The notes below the pieces were generated by a model. It ran no database searches and was not told the origin of the DNA. It saw nothing but the letters and a program-made list of their open reading frames with translations. From NCBI RefSeq assembly GCF_000158915.1, contig NZ_GG657754.1, positions 6,421,098 through 6,462,679 on the forward strand: DNA of 41,582 nt, given 5' to 3'. This document shows, piece after piece, positions 30,569 to 38,962 of the stretch; the first letter of the stretch is position 1, and the number at the start of each line of letters is the position of its first letter. The position numbers and the translations under genes are program-made. This DNA comes from Streptomyces himastatinicus ATCC 53653 (GTDB taxonomy: Bacteria > Actinomycetota > Actinomycetes > Streptomycetales > Streptomycetaceae).

Positions 30569-30897
30569 GGCGGGATCCGTCCTCAGGGGGCAGCGATATA
30601 CGGGGGCATGAGTCGGCTGACGCGCGCCGTCAAAAGACTCTACGGTGCTGGATGCCCGATGGGGAGTCGAACTAAGCGTGACCTCACCCACGGGAGCGGT
30701 GCACGGGGGGCGCACGGAATCACCGGCGCGTGCAACGGTGTTCCACCGGGCCGGGCGGCGCGGCCCGCGGGTGTCCGGTAACCGGTACATGGCGGACCGG
30801 GAAACGTAACGACCCCTCACATCCAAGTCAAGGACTGTCTTTTCTCCTGCCACTCCGGTCAAATGTGCGGCACCGGTGTGTGGAAGGGGAGGAACAA
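30569..30897. other. Intergenic region between the small membrane gene and the M6 protease gene
   Basis: No gene found in 329 nt. It contains the dyad TGACG-N5-CGTCA at about 30619-30633 and a leftward promoter-like pair at 30803-30831 (listed separately). Just before the protease start are several short AT-rich tracts and the ribosome site GGGGAGGA (30887-30894). The protease promoter must be here, but no clear rightward -35/-10 pair was identified. Confidence 0.5.
30803..30831 (-). promoter_or_regulatory. Consensus-like leftward promoter
   Basis: On the minus strand TTGACT (30831-30826), exactly 17 nt, then TACGTT (30808-30803). It would start near 30796, giving a leader of about 228 nt for the small membrane gene, or an unannotated transcript antisense to nothing coding. 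Confidence 0.4.
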
Positions 30898-33285
30898 GTG
30901 AACAGCCAACGGAGGGCGGCCAGATCGGCCGCCGTCGCCACGGTGGTGGCCGCGCTCGGCGCGGCCGCGCTGTCAACGGGTGTTGCCCAGGCGGATGCGC
31001 CGTCTACGCGTGTCGAACGCCATGACCCGGCCCCCGCGAAGACGGACGTCGAGCACGATCTGGCGGGCCCGTTCAGCAAGCAGCAGGAGGCGCAGCGGCA
31101 GGACGCGCTGCGCCAGGTCATATCCGGGGACAAGGAGACCACCCGGCGCGGCGCGTCGCAGGTGGTGAAGCTCGGCAAGGGGAAGTACGTCGAGCTGGCC
31201 CGGGAGAAGACCGACAAGATCTTCACCGTGCTGGTCGAGTTCGGCGACAAGGTCGACGACACCACGATGTACGACCCGGACGGCGCCGACGGCCCCGAGC
31301 CGCCGGTGAAGAAGTACGGCGGCGACCCGGGCCCGGCGCACAACACGATCGCCGAGCCGGACCGCGCCGAGGACAACAGCACCGCCTGGCAGAAGGACTA
31401 CAACCGGAAGCACTTCCAGGACCTCTACTTCTCGGAGGCCAAGGGCAAGGAGTCCCTGAAGAAGTACTACGAGAAGCAGTCCTCGGGCCGGTACTCGGTC
31501 GACGGCGAGGTCTCCGACTGGGTCAAGGTCGACTGGAACGAGGCCCGGTACGGCTCCAACTACTGCGGCGACACCAACTGCGCCAACGCCTGGGACCTGA
31601 TCCGCGACGGCGTCAACCAGTGGGCCAAGGACCAGAAGGCGGCCGGCCGCACCGACGCGCAGATCAAGGCGGACCTGGCCCAGTACGACCAGTGGGACCG
31701 CTACGACTTCGACGGCGACGGCAACTTCAACGAGTCCGACGGCTACATCGACCACTTCCAGATCGTGCACGCCGGTGAGGACGAGTCCGCGGGCGGCGGC
31801 GCCCAGGGCGAGAGCGCGATCTGGGCGCACCGCTGGTACGCGTACGGCAGCGACGCGGGCAGCACCGGCCCCGGCGCCAACAAGGCGGGCGGCACCCAGA
31901 TCGGCGACACCGGCATCTGGGTCGGCGACTACACGATGCAGCCGGAGAACGGCGGCCTCGGCGTCTACGCCCATGAGTACGGCCACGACCTCGGCCTGCC
32001 GGACGAGTACGACACCACGGGCAAGGGCGAATCCTCCGTCGCCTACTGGTCGTTGATGTCCGCGGGCTCCTGGCTCGGTACCGGCGAGGACTCCATCGGC
32101 GACCTCCCGGGCGACATGTCCGCCTGGGACAAGCTCCAGCTCGGCTGGCTCAACTACGGCACTGCGAAGGCCGGTACGAAGTCCCGGCACACCCTCGGGG
32201 TCGCCGAGTACAACACCAAGAACAAGCAGGCCTTGGTCGTCAACCTCCCCGACAAGCCCGTCACCACCGAGATCACCGCACCCGCCGAGGGCACCAAGCA
32301 GTGGTGGTCCGGGATGGGCGACGACCTGAAGAACACCCTCACCCGGTCCGTCGACCTCACGGGCGCCGCCAAGGCGAGCCTTGACCTCCAGGGCTGGTGG
32401 GACATCGAGGAGAACTTCGACTACCTCTACACCGAGGTCTCCACGGACGGCGGCGCCAACTGGACGCCGGTCGACGGCACCGCGGACGGCAAGGCCATCC
32501 CGCGCGACGCCGGTGACAAGCCCGCGCTGACGGGCACCTCAGGGGCGTACCGGAAGCTCTCCTTCCCGCTGGATGCCTACGCGGGCAAGAAGATCGACCT
32601 CCGTTTCCGCTACCAGACGGACAGCGGGGTTGCCCAGAAGGGCTTCACCGCCGACGCCCTCACCCTCACCGCGGACGGCAAGCCGGTCGTCACCGACGGC
32701 GCCGAGGGCGACGACAACGGCTGGACGACGGACGGCTTCTCGCGCGTGGGCGCGTCCTTCACCAAGGACTACCCGCAGTACTACCTCGCCGAGAACCGCC
32801 AGTACGTCAGCTACGACAAGACCCTCAAGACCGGCCCGTACAACTTCGGCTGGGCCTCCACCCGCCCCGCCTGGGTCGAGCACTTCCCGTACCAGAACGG
32901 TCTGCTGATCTGGCAGTGGGACACCTCGCAGCCGGACAACAACACCGGCGTCCACCCGGGCACCGGCCTGATCCTCCCGGTCGACGCGCACGCCACCCCG
33001 GAGAAGTGGGCGGACGGCACGCTCATGCGCAACCGGATCCAGGCGTACGACTCGACCTTCAGCTGGTACCGGACGGGCGGCTTCACCCTCCACAAGGACG
33101 GGAAGGCCGCGAAGATCAAGGGCAAGTGGGGCACCCCGGTCTTCGACGACCGCAAGGGTGCGTACTGGGACAAATCCAACCCCACCGCAGGGGTGAAGGT
33201 TGCTGACACCAATACCCGGATCGGGATCCTCTGGGAGCGCCCGGACGGCCAGTCGATGACCGTCCAGGTGGGCCCGTCGTCATAA
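30898..33285 (+). CDS. Secreted immune inhibitor A-type metalloprotease (peptidase M6)
   Basis: A 795-residue secreted protease. A Sec signal peptide (basic start, hydrophobic core, AQA|D cleavage near residue 33) is followed by a pro-region (about 40-125) and the M6 catalytic domain. The zinc motif HEYGHDLGLPDEYD begins at residue 359 (His359, Glu360, His363). Before it, DRYDFDGDGNFNESDGYIDHF (about 278-298) is a calcium-binding-like loop conserved in the family, and the later part (about 500-790) forms beta domains. Known relatives (Bacillus InhA) degrade extracellular and host proteins. GTG 30898 follows GGGGAGGA at 4 nt. The gene is monocistronic. Confidence 0.94.
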   Translation: MNSQRRAARSAAVATVVAALGAAALSTGVAQADAPSTRVERHDPAPAKTDVEHDLAGPFSKQQEAQRQDALRQVISGDKETTRRGASQVVKLGKGKYVELAREKTDKIFTVLVEFGDKVDDTTMYDPDGADGPEPPVKKYGGDPGPAHNTIAEPDRAEDNSTAWQKDYNRKHFQDLYFSEAKGKESLKKYYEKQSSGRYSVDGEVSDWVKVDWNEARYGSNYCGDTNCANAWDLIRDGVNQWAKDQKAAGRTDAQIKADLAQYDQWDRYDFDGDGNFNESDGYIDHFQIVHAGEDESAGGGAQGESAIWAHRWYAYGSDAGSTGPGANKAGGTQIGDTGIWVGDYTMQPENGGLGVYAHEYGHDLGLPDEYDTTGKGESSVAYWSLMSAGSWLGTGEDSIGDLPGDMSAWDKLQLGWLNYGTAKAGTKSRHTLGVAEYNTKNKQALVVNLPDKPVTTEITAPAEGTKQWWSGMGDDLKNTLTRSVDLTGAAKASLDLQGWWDIEENFDYLYTEVSTDGGANWTPVDGTADGKAIPRDAGDKPALTGTSGAYRKLSFPLDAYAGKKIDLRFRYQTDSGVAQKGFTADALTLTADGKPVVTDGAEGDDNGWTTDGFSRVGASFTKDYPQYYLAENRQYVSYDKTLKTGPYNFGWASTRPAWVEHFPYQNGLLIWQWDTSQPDNNTGVHPGTGLILPVDAHATPEKWADGTLMRNRIQAYDSTFSWYRTGGFTLHKDGKAAKIKGKWGTPVFDDRKGAYWDKSNPTAGVKVADTNTRIGILWERPDGQSMTVQVGPSS

Positions 33286-33397
33286 CCGCAGGTCAAAGCC
33301 GTGACGGCCGTCACCCACTAGCGGGCGGCGGCCGTTCGCGTTTAGATGCCCCTAGACCTTCTTATTGACACGACGTCTCACGGGGGACATGAACCGT

Positions 33398-33709
33398 ATG
33401 GCCGATGGAGGATTCATCAAGCTGCCGGGCGGCAGTGTGGTGGTGGCACTGACCCTGCCCCGCCCACTGGGCGACGGCGGCGTCCGCGTCCTAGTGCACG
33501 CCGCGAACCGGGCGCGCGCCCTGACCAGGCTGCGCAACCTGGGGCTTCGCGCCGTGTATCTGCGCGGCAACAGCGCGCCACCGACGCCCGACGAGGTGAC
33601 GGCGGTGCTCCACCACCCCGACGGCCTCATCTGGCGCACGTCCCCCGATATCGGCGGCGAGCTGTGGCACCCCATCGCCGCCCTCATGCGCCCCGCGGCG
33701 ACGGCCTGA
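33398..33709 (+). CDS. Conserved hypothetical small protein
   Basis: A 103-residue soluble protein (MADGGFIKLPGGSVVVALTLPRPL...), with a beta-rich first half, an Arg-rich middle (NRARALTRLRNLGLRAVYLRG) and a Trp-containing end (GLIWRTSPDIGGELWHPIAALMRP). No motif I recognise; it looks like a small Streptomyces-specific conserved protein. ATG 33398 is preferred because GGGGGA is 10 nt upstream; ATG 33389 is only 1 nt from it. TTGACA at 33365 has no matching -10 box before the gene. Confidence 0.6.
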   Translation: MADGGFIKLPGGSVVVALTLPRPLGDGGVRVLVHAANRARALTRLRNLGLRAVYLRGNSAPPTPDEVTAVLHHPDGLIWRTSPDIGGELWHPIAALMRPAATA

Positions 33710-33729
33710 CGGCCCTCTGACGGACGCCG

Positions 33730-33775
33730 GACGCCCCCTCCGGTCCCCGCGACTCGCGGCGGGCCCGGGGGCGTC
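33730..33775. terminator. Bidirectional terminator between the hypothetical gene and pncA
   Basis: GACGCCCCC (33730-33738) pairs with GGGGGCGTC (33767-33775); inside are further paired segments, including CCGCGA-C-TCGCGG. It directly abuts the pncA stop codon at 33776. Confidence 0.7.
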
Positions 33776-34360
33776 TCAGCCCACCGGCCGGCCGCTCAGC
33801 CGGACGCCCGCGTCCCGTAGCTCCTCCACGGCGCGCTCGGTGGTGGCCGGGGCCACCCCCACGGTCAGCCCCAGCAGTACGTGCGTCACGAACCCCTCAC
33901 GCCGCGCGTCCAGCGCCGTGGCCCGCACACAGTGGTCCGTGGCGATCCCGGCCACGTCCACCTCCGTCACGCCCCGCTCCCGCAGCCACGCCGCCAGTGA
34001 CGTGCCGTGCTCGTCGACGCCCTCGAAGCCGCTGTACGCCGCGGCGTACGCGCCCTTGTCGAAGACCGCGTCGATCGCGCCCGAGGCCACCGCGGGCGCG
34101 AAATTGGGGTGGAAGCCGACCCCCTCGGTGCCCGCGACACAGTGCGGCGGCCAGGTGCGCTCGTAGTCCGGGTGCTCGGAGAAGTGATCGCCCGGATCGA
34201 TGTGGCGGTCGCGGCTGGCCACGATGTGGCGGTAGCCGGGCGACGCCTCCCCGATGTAGTCGGTGATCGCGGCGGCGATGTCCGCGCCGCCCGTCACCGC
34301 GAGGCTTCCGCCCTCACAGAAGTCGTTCTGGATGTCGACGACGATCAGTGCCCGGTGCAT
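33776..34360 (-). CDS. pncA: Nicotinamidase
   Basis: A 194-residue isochorismatase-fold amidohydrolase. The triad is visible: Asp in IVVDIQNDF (residue 9), Lys in VFDKGAYAAAYSGF (about residue 103) and Cys in VAGIATDHCVRATALDA (about 143-145). The metal site is in RDRHIDPGDHFSEHP (about 50-64). It deamidates nicotinamide to nicotinate, the substrate of the PncB encoded just upstream, so the two form an NAD salvage operon. ATG 34360 has GGAAGG 8 nt upstream and overlaps the TGA of a small ORF. An in-frame upstream extension that is very Cys-rich is rejected, because it overlaps pncB. Confidence 0.93.
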   Translation of the reverse strand: MHRALIVVDIQNDFCEGGSLAVTGGADIAAAITDYIGEASPGYRHIVASRDRHIDPGDHFSEHPDYERTWPPHCVAGTEGVGFHPNFAPAVASGAIDAVFDKGAYAAAYSGFEGVDEHGTSLAAWLRERGVTEVDVAGIATDHCVRATALDARREGFVTHVLLGLTVGVAPATTERAVEELRDAGVRLSGRPVG

Positions 34361-34470
34361 CACGCACGCCTTCCGGCTCGGCCCGAGGTGGTCACAGCAG
34401 AGGTGGTCACAGCAGTAGCAGCAGCGGCAGGCGCGATCGGTGTGATCGCTGTCGACGCCATGGTCGTCAT
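34360..34470 (-). CDS. Small ORF between pncB and pncA, coupled to pncA
   Basis: A 36-codon frame: ATG 34470, TGA 34362-34360, whose last base is the first base of the pncA start (TGATG). A good ribosome site, GAGGGG, lies 7 nt before the ATG and overlaps the pncB stop. The product is MTTMASTAITPIAPAAAATA followed by VTTSAVTTSGRAGRRA: a hydrophobic Ala/Thr-rich peptide with a basic tail, containing a direct AVTTS repeat encoded by a 15-bp DNA repeat. No family is recognised. It could be a real microprotein or simply a device that delivers ribosomes to pncA. Confidence 0.5.
   Translation of the reverse strand: MTTMASTAITPIAPAAAATAVTTSAVTTSGRAGRRA
34385..34414. repeat. 15-bp tandem duplication in the small ORF
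   Basis: GAGGTGGTCACAGCA occurs twice in exact tandem (34385-34399, 34400-34414). The length of 15 keeps the small ORF in frame (AVTTS repeated). Confidence 0.85.
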
Positions 34471-34481
34471 GGACGTACCCC

Positions 34482-35816
34482 TCACGCCTGCAAGTACTCC
34501 GTCGGCAGCACCGGCTCGCCCTGCGACAGCTGCGTCGCCGACAGGGGCAGCCCCGCCCGCGCCGCCGCATGGCGGTCGCGCGCAGCGTCCAGCGGCTCCC
34601 GGGCCACGATCTCGCCGCCGCGCACCAGCTCGACCTGCATCAGGCGGTCCGCGAGCGCCTCCGGGACGGTGCCGCTGCCGACCACCTCGGCCTCGGCCGC
34701 CCCGTCCGCGTCCAGCCGGCGGGCCGCCCACTTGCGGCCGCCGATGGAGGTCTTCCCGCCCATGGACTTCTTCGCCACCGGCACCAGCGGCGCGTCCGGG
34801 GCGTTGGATTCGGCGCGGGCGACCAGCTTGTAGACCATCGAGCAGGTCGGATGGCCGCTGCCGGTCACCAGCCGGGTGCCGACCCCGTACGCGTCCACGG
34901 GGGCAGCGGCGAGCGAGGCGATCGCGTACTCGTCCAGATCGCTGGTGACCACGATCTTCGTGCCCTTGGCGCCCAGGTCGTCCAGCTGCTGGCGCACCCG
35001 GTGGGCGAGCAGCAGCAGATCGCCGGAGTCGATCCGGACGGCGCCCAGCTCTTGACCTGCGATCTCCACCGCGGTGCGCACGGCCTCGGCGACGTCGAAG
35101 GTGTCCACCAGCAGGGTGGTGTCGCTGCCGAGCGAGTCGACCTGGGCGACGAAGGCGTCGCGCTCGCTGTCGTGCAGCAGGGTGAAGGCGTGGGCGCTGG
35201 TGCCGACGGTGGGGATGTTGTAGCGGAATCCGGCCGCGAGGTCCGAGGTGGTGGCGAAGCCGCCGACGTACGCGGCCCGGGCGGCGGCCACGGCGCCCAG
35301 CTCATGGGTGCGGCGCGCGCCCATCTCGATCAGCGGCCGCCCGCCCGCCGCGACCGACATCCGGGACGCGGCGGCGGCGACCGCGGAGTCGTGGTTGAGG
35401 ATGGAGAGGATCACGGTCTCCAGCAGCACCGCCTCGGCGAAGGTGCCCTCCACCCGCATGATCGGCGAGCCCGGGAAGTAGACCTCACCCTCCGGGTATC
35501 CCCAGATGTCGCCGCGGAACCGGAAGTCGGCGAGCCAGGCGAGCGTCGGCTCGTCCACGATCCGGTGCTGGGCGAGGAAGTCCAGCACGCCGCCGTCGAA
35601 GCGGAAGTTCTCGACGGTGTCGAGGACCCGCCCGGTGCCCCCGACGACGCCGTAGCGGCGTCCCTCGGGCAGGCGTCGGGTGAAGACCTCGAAGACCGAG
35701 CGGCGGTCGGCGGTGCCGGCCCGCAGCGCGGCCTGCAGCATGGTGAGTTCGTACCGATCGGTGAACAGCGCAGTCGACGGCACGTCCACCGGCAGTCCCA
35801 AGTCCGCAGTGTCCAT
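34482..35816 (-). CDS. pncB: Nicotinate phosphoribosyltransferase
   Basis: A 444-residue enzyme converting nicotinate and PRPP to nicotinate mononucleotide in NAD salvage. Family landmarks are [18 protein letters not shown] at the start, [25 protein letters not shown] in the middle, the phosphorylated-His region [17 protein letters not shown] (about residue 203-219), VRIDSGDL and [25 protein letters not shown] 35816 gives the usual [13 protein letters not shown] beginning; an upstream ATG at 35837 is possible. It heads the pncB-small ORF-pncA operon and is divergent from clpS. Confidence 0.95.
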   Translation of the reverse strand: MDTADLGLPVDVPSTALFTDRYELTMLQAALRAGTADRRSVFEVFTRRLPEGRRYGVVGGTGRVLDTVENFRFDGGVLDFLAQHRIVDEPTLAWLADFRFRGDIWGYPEGEVYFPGSPIMRVEGTFAEAVLLETVILSILNHDSAVAAAASRMSVAAGGRPLIEMGARRTHELGAVAAARAAYVGGFATTSDLAAGFRYNIPTVGTSAHAFTLLHDSERDAFVAQVDSLGSDTTLLVDTFDVAEAVRTAVEIAGQELGAVRIDSGDLLLLAHRVRQQLDDLGAKGTKIVVTSDLDEYAIASLAAAPVDAYGVGTRLVTGSGHPTCSMVYKLVARAESNAPDAPLVPVAKKSMGGKTSIGGRKWAARRLDADGAAEAEVVGSGTVPEALADRLMQVELVRGGEIVAREPLDAARDRHAAARAGLPLSATQLSQGEPVLPTEYLQA

Positions 35817-35838
35817 GTTGATGATGTTACCTCGCATA

Positions 35839-35855
35839 CTCGTCAGAGTGACGAG
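35839..35855. promoter_or_regulatory. Inverted repeat in the pncB-clpS divergent region
   Basis: CTCGTC (35839-35844), AGAGT, GACGAG (35850-35855): a perfect 6-bp dyad with a 5-nt spacer, 22 nt upstream of the pncB start. TATGCG on the minus strand just after it may be the pncB -10 region. It could be the site of an NAD-related repressor; that is inference only. Confidence 0.45.
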
Positions 35856-35907
35856 ATCTGGGTGCCGGTTTAGGCGACCGGCCCTACCGGGTGGCAGCAT
35901 TGAGGGT

Positions 35908-36210
35908 GTGAGTGTCAGTCCGGTGGAGATCGAACGTCCTGAAGCCAGCGAGGCGCCGATGGAGGTGCCCGAGCCGGACGTTCCCTGGGTGACGGTGGTC
36001 CACAACGACCCCGTCAATCTCATGAGCTATGTCACGTACGTGTTCCAGAGCTACTTCGGCTACTCCAAGGACAAGGCGCACAAGCTGATGCTCGACGTTC
36101 ATCACAAGGGGCGCGCCATCGTGTCCAGCGGCAGCCGCGAGGAGATGGAGCGCGACGTGCAGGCGATGCACGGGTACGGGCTGTGGGCGACGCTCACGCA
36201 GGAGCGCTGA
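35908..36210 (+). CDS. clpS: ATP-dependent Clp protease adaptor ClpS
   Basis: A 100-residue ClpS: an acidic/Pro-rich N-terminal arm, then the core [22 protein letters not shown] (about residues 25-46), with the VHNDPVN hallmark, [19 protein letters not shown] and [11 protein letters not shown]. It delivers N-degron substrates to ClpC/ClpA-ClpP. The start is uncertain: GTG 35908 is used, but GAGGG is only 1-2 nt upstream; no better start follows before the core. Its TGA overlaps the ATG of the DUF2017 gene, as in mycobacteria, where the same pair sits next to pncB1. Confidence 0.93.
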   Translation: MSVSPVEIERPEASEAPMEVPEPDVPWVTVVHNDPVNLMSYVTYVFQSYFGYSKDKAHKLMLDVHHKGRAIVSSGSREEMERDVQAMHGYGLWATLTQER

Positions 36211-36827
36211 TGTCGGGACGATTCGAGCCGCTGCCCGGTGGCGGTGCCACCGTCGCCCTGGACGAGGTGGAGATCTCCATCCTGCGCAGCCTCGCCGTGC
36301 AGCTCGCGGAGCTGATCGGACCCGGCGACCAGCCGGCCGGGGCCGAGGACCCGCTGGACGCGCTGTTCGCGGAGGGCCCCAGCGAGGCACCGAGCGACCC
36401 GGCGCTGGCCCGGCTGTTCCCGGACGCCTACGGGGCGCCGGACCAGGAGCTGGACGCGGACGCGGAGAAGGAGGCGCGCGCCGCCTCGGCGGAGTTCCGC
36501 CGGTACACCGAGAACGACCTGCGGGCCCGCAAGCGCGATGACGCCCTGGCGATGGTGCGCGACCTGGACTCGCTGGCTGCCGGGTCCACCGGGTCGGCCG
36601 CCAAGGACCAGGCGGTGCTGGAGCTGGCCCCGCAGAAGTCCCGGCAGTGGCTCGGCGCCCTCAACGACCTGCGGCTGGCGATCGGGACCCGGCTGGAGGT
36701 CACCGACGATGACGACGGCGGTGAACTGCTCGGACTCCCCGACTCCGATCCGCGGAAGCCGATGGTGATGGCGTACTTCTGGCTGGGCGGGCTTCAGGAG
36801 ACGCTCATCGAGACGCTGATGGCCTGA
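36210..36827 (+). CDS. DUF2017 domain-containing protein
   Basis: A 205-residue soluble, acidic protein of the actinobacterial DUF2017 family, of unknown role. It opens FEPLPGGGATVALDEVEISILRSLAVQL, carries a variable acidic linker (about residues 35-85), and ends with WLGALNDLRLAIGTRLEVTDDDDGGEL and MAYFWLGGLQETLIETL, the conserved family blocks. ATG 36210 shares one base with the clpS stop (TGATG) and has AGGAG upstream inside clpS, so it is co-translated with clpS. Constant pairing suggests a role linked to proteolysis. Confidence 0.9.
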   Translation: MSGRFEPLPGGGATVALDEVEISILRSLAVQLAELIGPGDQPAGAEDPLDALFAEGPSEAPSDPALARLFPDAYGAPDQELDADAEKEARAASAEFRRYTENDLRARKRDDALAMVRDLDSLAAGSTGSAAKDQAVLELAPQKSRQWLGALNDLRLAIGTRLEVTDDDDGGELLGLPDSDPRKPMVMAYFWLGGLQETLIETLMA

Positions 36828-37050
36828 CCCCGATGGCGTGATCCCTTCCGCTTGTGATCACTGAGTGTTCGTTTAGAGGGTGCTCAACTCCGGATAACGA
36901 TCGCATCACCACGATCACTCGCTTTGTTGTGCACGACGGCCTTTGTCCGCTTCTCCCTGTGGCGTGCCCCACATTCCGCTGAGTGGATCAGTGCTGCTCT
37001 CGTGGTAAATCTTCACGATCGCCAGCCGCACAGGGAGAAAGGCACACCAC
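36828..37050. promoter_or_regulatory. Upstream region of the amino acid permease gene
   Basis: This 223-nt region is clearly more AT-rich than its surroundings and contains the 8-bp palindrome GTGATCAC at 36854-36861. AAAGG at 37039-37043, 7-8 nt before ATG 37051, is the likely ribosome site. No clear -35/-10 pair was found. Confidence 0.35.
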
Positions 37051-38457
37051 ATGACCTCAGCGGCGCCCGAAGAGGGCTACGAGCGCGGCCTGGGTAGTCG
37101 CCAGGTACAGATGATCGCCATCGGCGGTGCCATCGGTGTCGGTCTGTTCATGGGAGCCGGGGCCAACATCGCCAAGGCGGGCCCCAGCATCATATTGATG
37201 TACGCCCTCGCCGGCGTCGTCATCTTCTTCATCATGCGAGCACTCGGTGAGCTGCTCCTGTACCGCCCCGTCTCGGGGTCCTTCGCGGAGTACGCCCGAG
37301 AGTTCCTCGGCCCGTTCTTCGGTTATGTCACCGGCTGGACCTACTGGCTCATGTGGGTCGTCACCGGCATGGCCGAGCTGACCGCCGCGGCCATCTACAT
37401 CCACTTCTGGTTCCCGTCGATCCCGCAATGGGTCAGCGCCCTGGTCTTCCTGGTGATGCTCTTCGGCGTCAACCTGATCTCGGTGAAGATCTTCGGCGAG
37501 GTCGAGTTCTGGTTCTCGATGGTCAAGGTCACCGCGATCATCGGCATGATCGTCATCGGCCTCGGCGTGCTGACCCTCGGCTTCTCGGAGGCCGGTGACA
37601 CCGCGGCCGCCTCCAACCTCTGGTCGCACGGCGGCTTCTTCCCGAACGGCATAGGGGACAGCCTGATGACGCTCCAGGGCGTCATGTTCGCCTACCTCGC
37701 CGTCGAGCTGGTCGGCATCACCGCGGGCGAGTCCCAGGACCCCGAGAAGACCCTGCCCAAGGCGATCAACACCCTGCCGTTCCGCATCATCGTCTTCTAC
37801 GTCGGCGCCCTGCTCGTCATCCTCTCCGTCGTGAAGTGGACCGAGTTCTCCGCGGGCGAGAGCCCGTTCGTGCACGCCTTCTCGGTGATTGGCATCCCCT
37901 TCGCGGCGGGCATCGTCAACTTCGTCGTCCTCACCGCGGCCCTGTCCTCCTGTAACTCCGGGATGTACTCCACCGGCCGCATGCTGCGCGACCTGGCCGC
38001 CAACAGCGAGGCGCCGGGCATCTTCGGCAAGCTCAACGCCCGCAAGACCCCGTTCGCCGGTATCGCCCTCTCCGCCTTCCTCATGGGCATCGGCGTGATA
38101 CTGAACTACACCGTCCCGGACAAGGTCTTCACCTACGTCACCTCGGTGGCGACCGCGGCCGGGATCTGGGCCTGGGCGATGATCCTGATCAGCCACATCC
38201 GCTACCGCCGCGCCGTCGTGGCCGGCCGGCTGCCCGCCTCGGCCTTCCCGGCGCCCGGCGGTTCGGTCTTCAGCTGGGTGGCGCTGGTCTTCCTCATCGG
38301 CGTCACCGGTCTGATCGCGTACGACTCGGAGACCCGGATCTCGCTGTACGTCGGGGCCGTCTGGGCGGTGGTCATGGTGATCGGCTGGTTCGTGCTCAAG
38401 AGCCGTACCCCCGAGGTCACCGACCCGGAGCGCAAGCCCGAGTTCGCCCGGGACTGA
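37051..38457 (+). CDS. Amino acid permease (APC superfamily, AAT family)
   Basis: A 468-residue transporter with about 12 membrane segments. The first segment carries IAIGGAIGVGLFMGAG (about residues 25-40), the substrate-binding glycine-rich break, followed by RALGELLLYRPVSGSFAEYARE, GWTYWLMWVVTGMAE, and AYLAVELVGITAGESQDPEKTLPKAI, all typical of the AAT family (ProY, AnsP, CycA, AroP relatives). It imports an amino acid with protons; the specific substrate is not readable. It is monocistronic, ending before a strong hairpin at 38489-38522. Confidence 0.92.
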   Translation: MTSAAPEEGYERGLGSRQVQMIAIGGAIGVGLFMGAGANIAKAGPSIILMYALAGVVIFFIMRALGELLLYRPVSGSFAEYAREFLGPFFGYVTGWTYWLMWVVTGMAELTAAAIYIHFWFPSIPQWVSALVFLVMLFGVNLISVKIFGEVEFWFSMVKVTAIIGMIVIGLGVLTLGFSEAGDTAAASNLWSHGGFFPNGIGDSLMTLQGVMFAYLAVELVGITAGESQDPEKTLPKAINTLPFRIIVFYVGALLVILSVVKWTEFSAGESPFVHAFSVIGIPFAAGIVNFVVLTAALSSCNSGMYSTGRMLRDLAANSEAPGIFGKLNARKTPFAGIALSAFLMGIGVILNYTVPDKVFTYVTSVATAAGIWAWAMILISHIRYRRAVVAGRLPASAFPAPGGSVFSWVALVFLIGVTGLIAYDSETRISLYVGAVWAVVMVIGWFVLKSRTPEVTDPERKPEFARD

Positions 38458-38488
38458 CGCTTCCGCCCTTCGGGCATATCGTCTCAGC

Positions 38489-38522
38489 AGGCGGGCTCCG
38501 GACTGTGGTCCGGAGCCCGCCT
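38489..38522 (+). terminator. Terminator hairpin after the permease gene
   Basis: A perfect 15-bp stem, AGGCGGGCTCCGGAC (38489-38503) with its complement at 38508-38522, and a TGTG loop, one of the strongest hairpins in the window. The -10 box of the next gene starts 3 nt after it. Confidence 0.88.
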
Positions 38523-38524
38523 CC

Positions 38525-38540
38525 TATTGTGTGCACCATG
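38525..38540 (+). promoter_or_regulatory. Candidate leaderless promoter of mec
   Basis: TATTGT at 38525-38530, then 7 nt, then ATG 38538. No ribosome site is present. The -35 region falls inside the permease terminator stem-loop. Confidence 0.5.
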
Positions 38541-38960
38541 CTGACCATCACCCAGGAGCTTCACGACCGGATCGTCGCGCACGCGCGGGCCGACCACCCC
38601 GACGAGGCGTGCGGTGTCATCGCGGGCCCGGCCGGAAGCGGCCGCCCCGAGCGGTTCATCCCGATGCTCAACGCGGCGCGCTCTCCCACGTTCTACGAGT
38701 TCGACTCGACCGATCTGCTCAAGCTCTACCGCGAGATGGACGACCGCGATGAAGAGCCGGTCGTGATCTATCACTCGCACACCGCGACCGAGGCGTACCC
38801 CTCTCGTACGGATATCTCCTACGCCAATGAGCCCGGTGCGCACTACGTCCTCGTGTCCACCGCCGACTGCGGCAACGAGGAGGGGCCCTTCCAGTTCCGT
38901 TCCTTCCGGATCGTCGACGGTGAGGTCTCCGAGGAAGAAGTCGAGATCATCCCGGGCTGA
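38538..38960 (+). CDS. mec: JAMM metallopeptidase, CysO-cysteine peptidase type
   Basis: A 140-residue single-domain JAB1/MPN metalloprotease. The zinc motif HSHTATEAYPSRTD (about residues 79-92) is a perfect HxHx7Sx2D, and the catalytic Glu is in HPDEACGVI (about 20-28). In M. tuberculosis the homologue Mec (Rv1334) releases cysteine from the CysO-cysteine adduct; it sits next to cysO and cysM exactly as here. Because CysO in this window carries two residues after Gly-Gly, the same peptidase may also trim the precursor (inference). ATG 38538 is preferred because a -10 box lies 7 nt upstream. Confidence 0.88.
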   Translation: MLTITQELHDRIVAHARADHPDEACGVIAGPAGSGRPERFIPMLNAARSPTFYEFDSTDLLKLYREMDDRDEEPVVIYHSHTATEAYPSRTDISYANEPGAHYVLVSTADCGNEEGPFQFRSFRIVDGEVSEEEVEIIPG

Positions 38961-38962
38961 CC

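Noticed and set aside
34361..34570. Cys-rich N-terminal extension of PncA (in-frame upstream start)
   Set aside because: It overlaps the pncB 3' end, and PncA has a normal start at 34360 with a ribosome site; the Cys-rich peptide comes from reading the repeat in the wrong frame.
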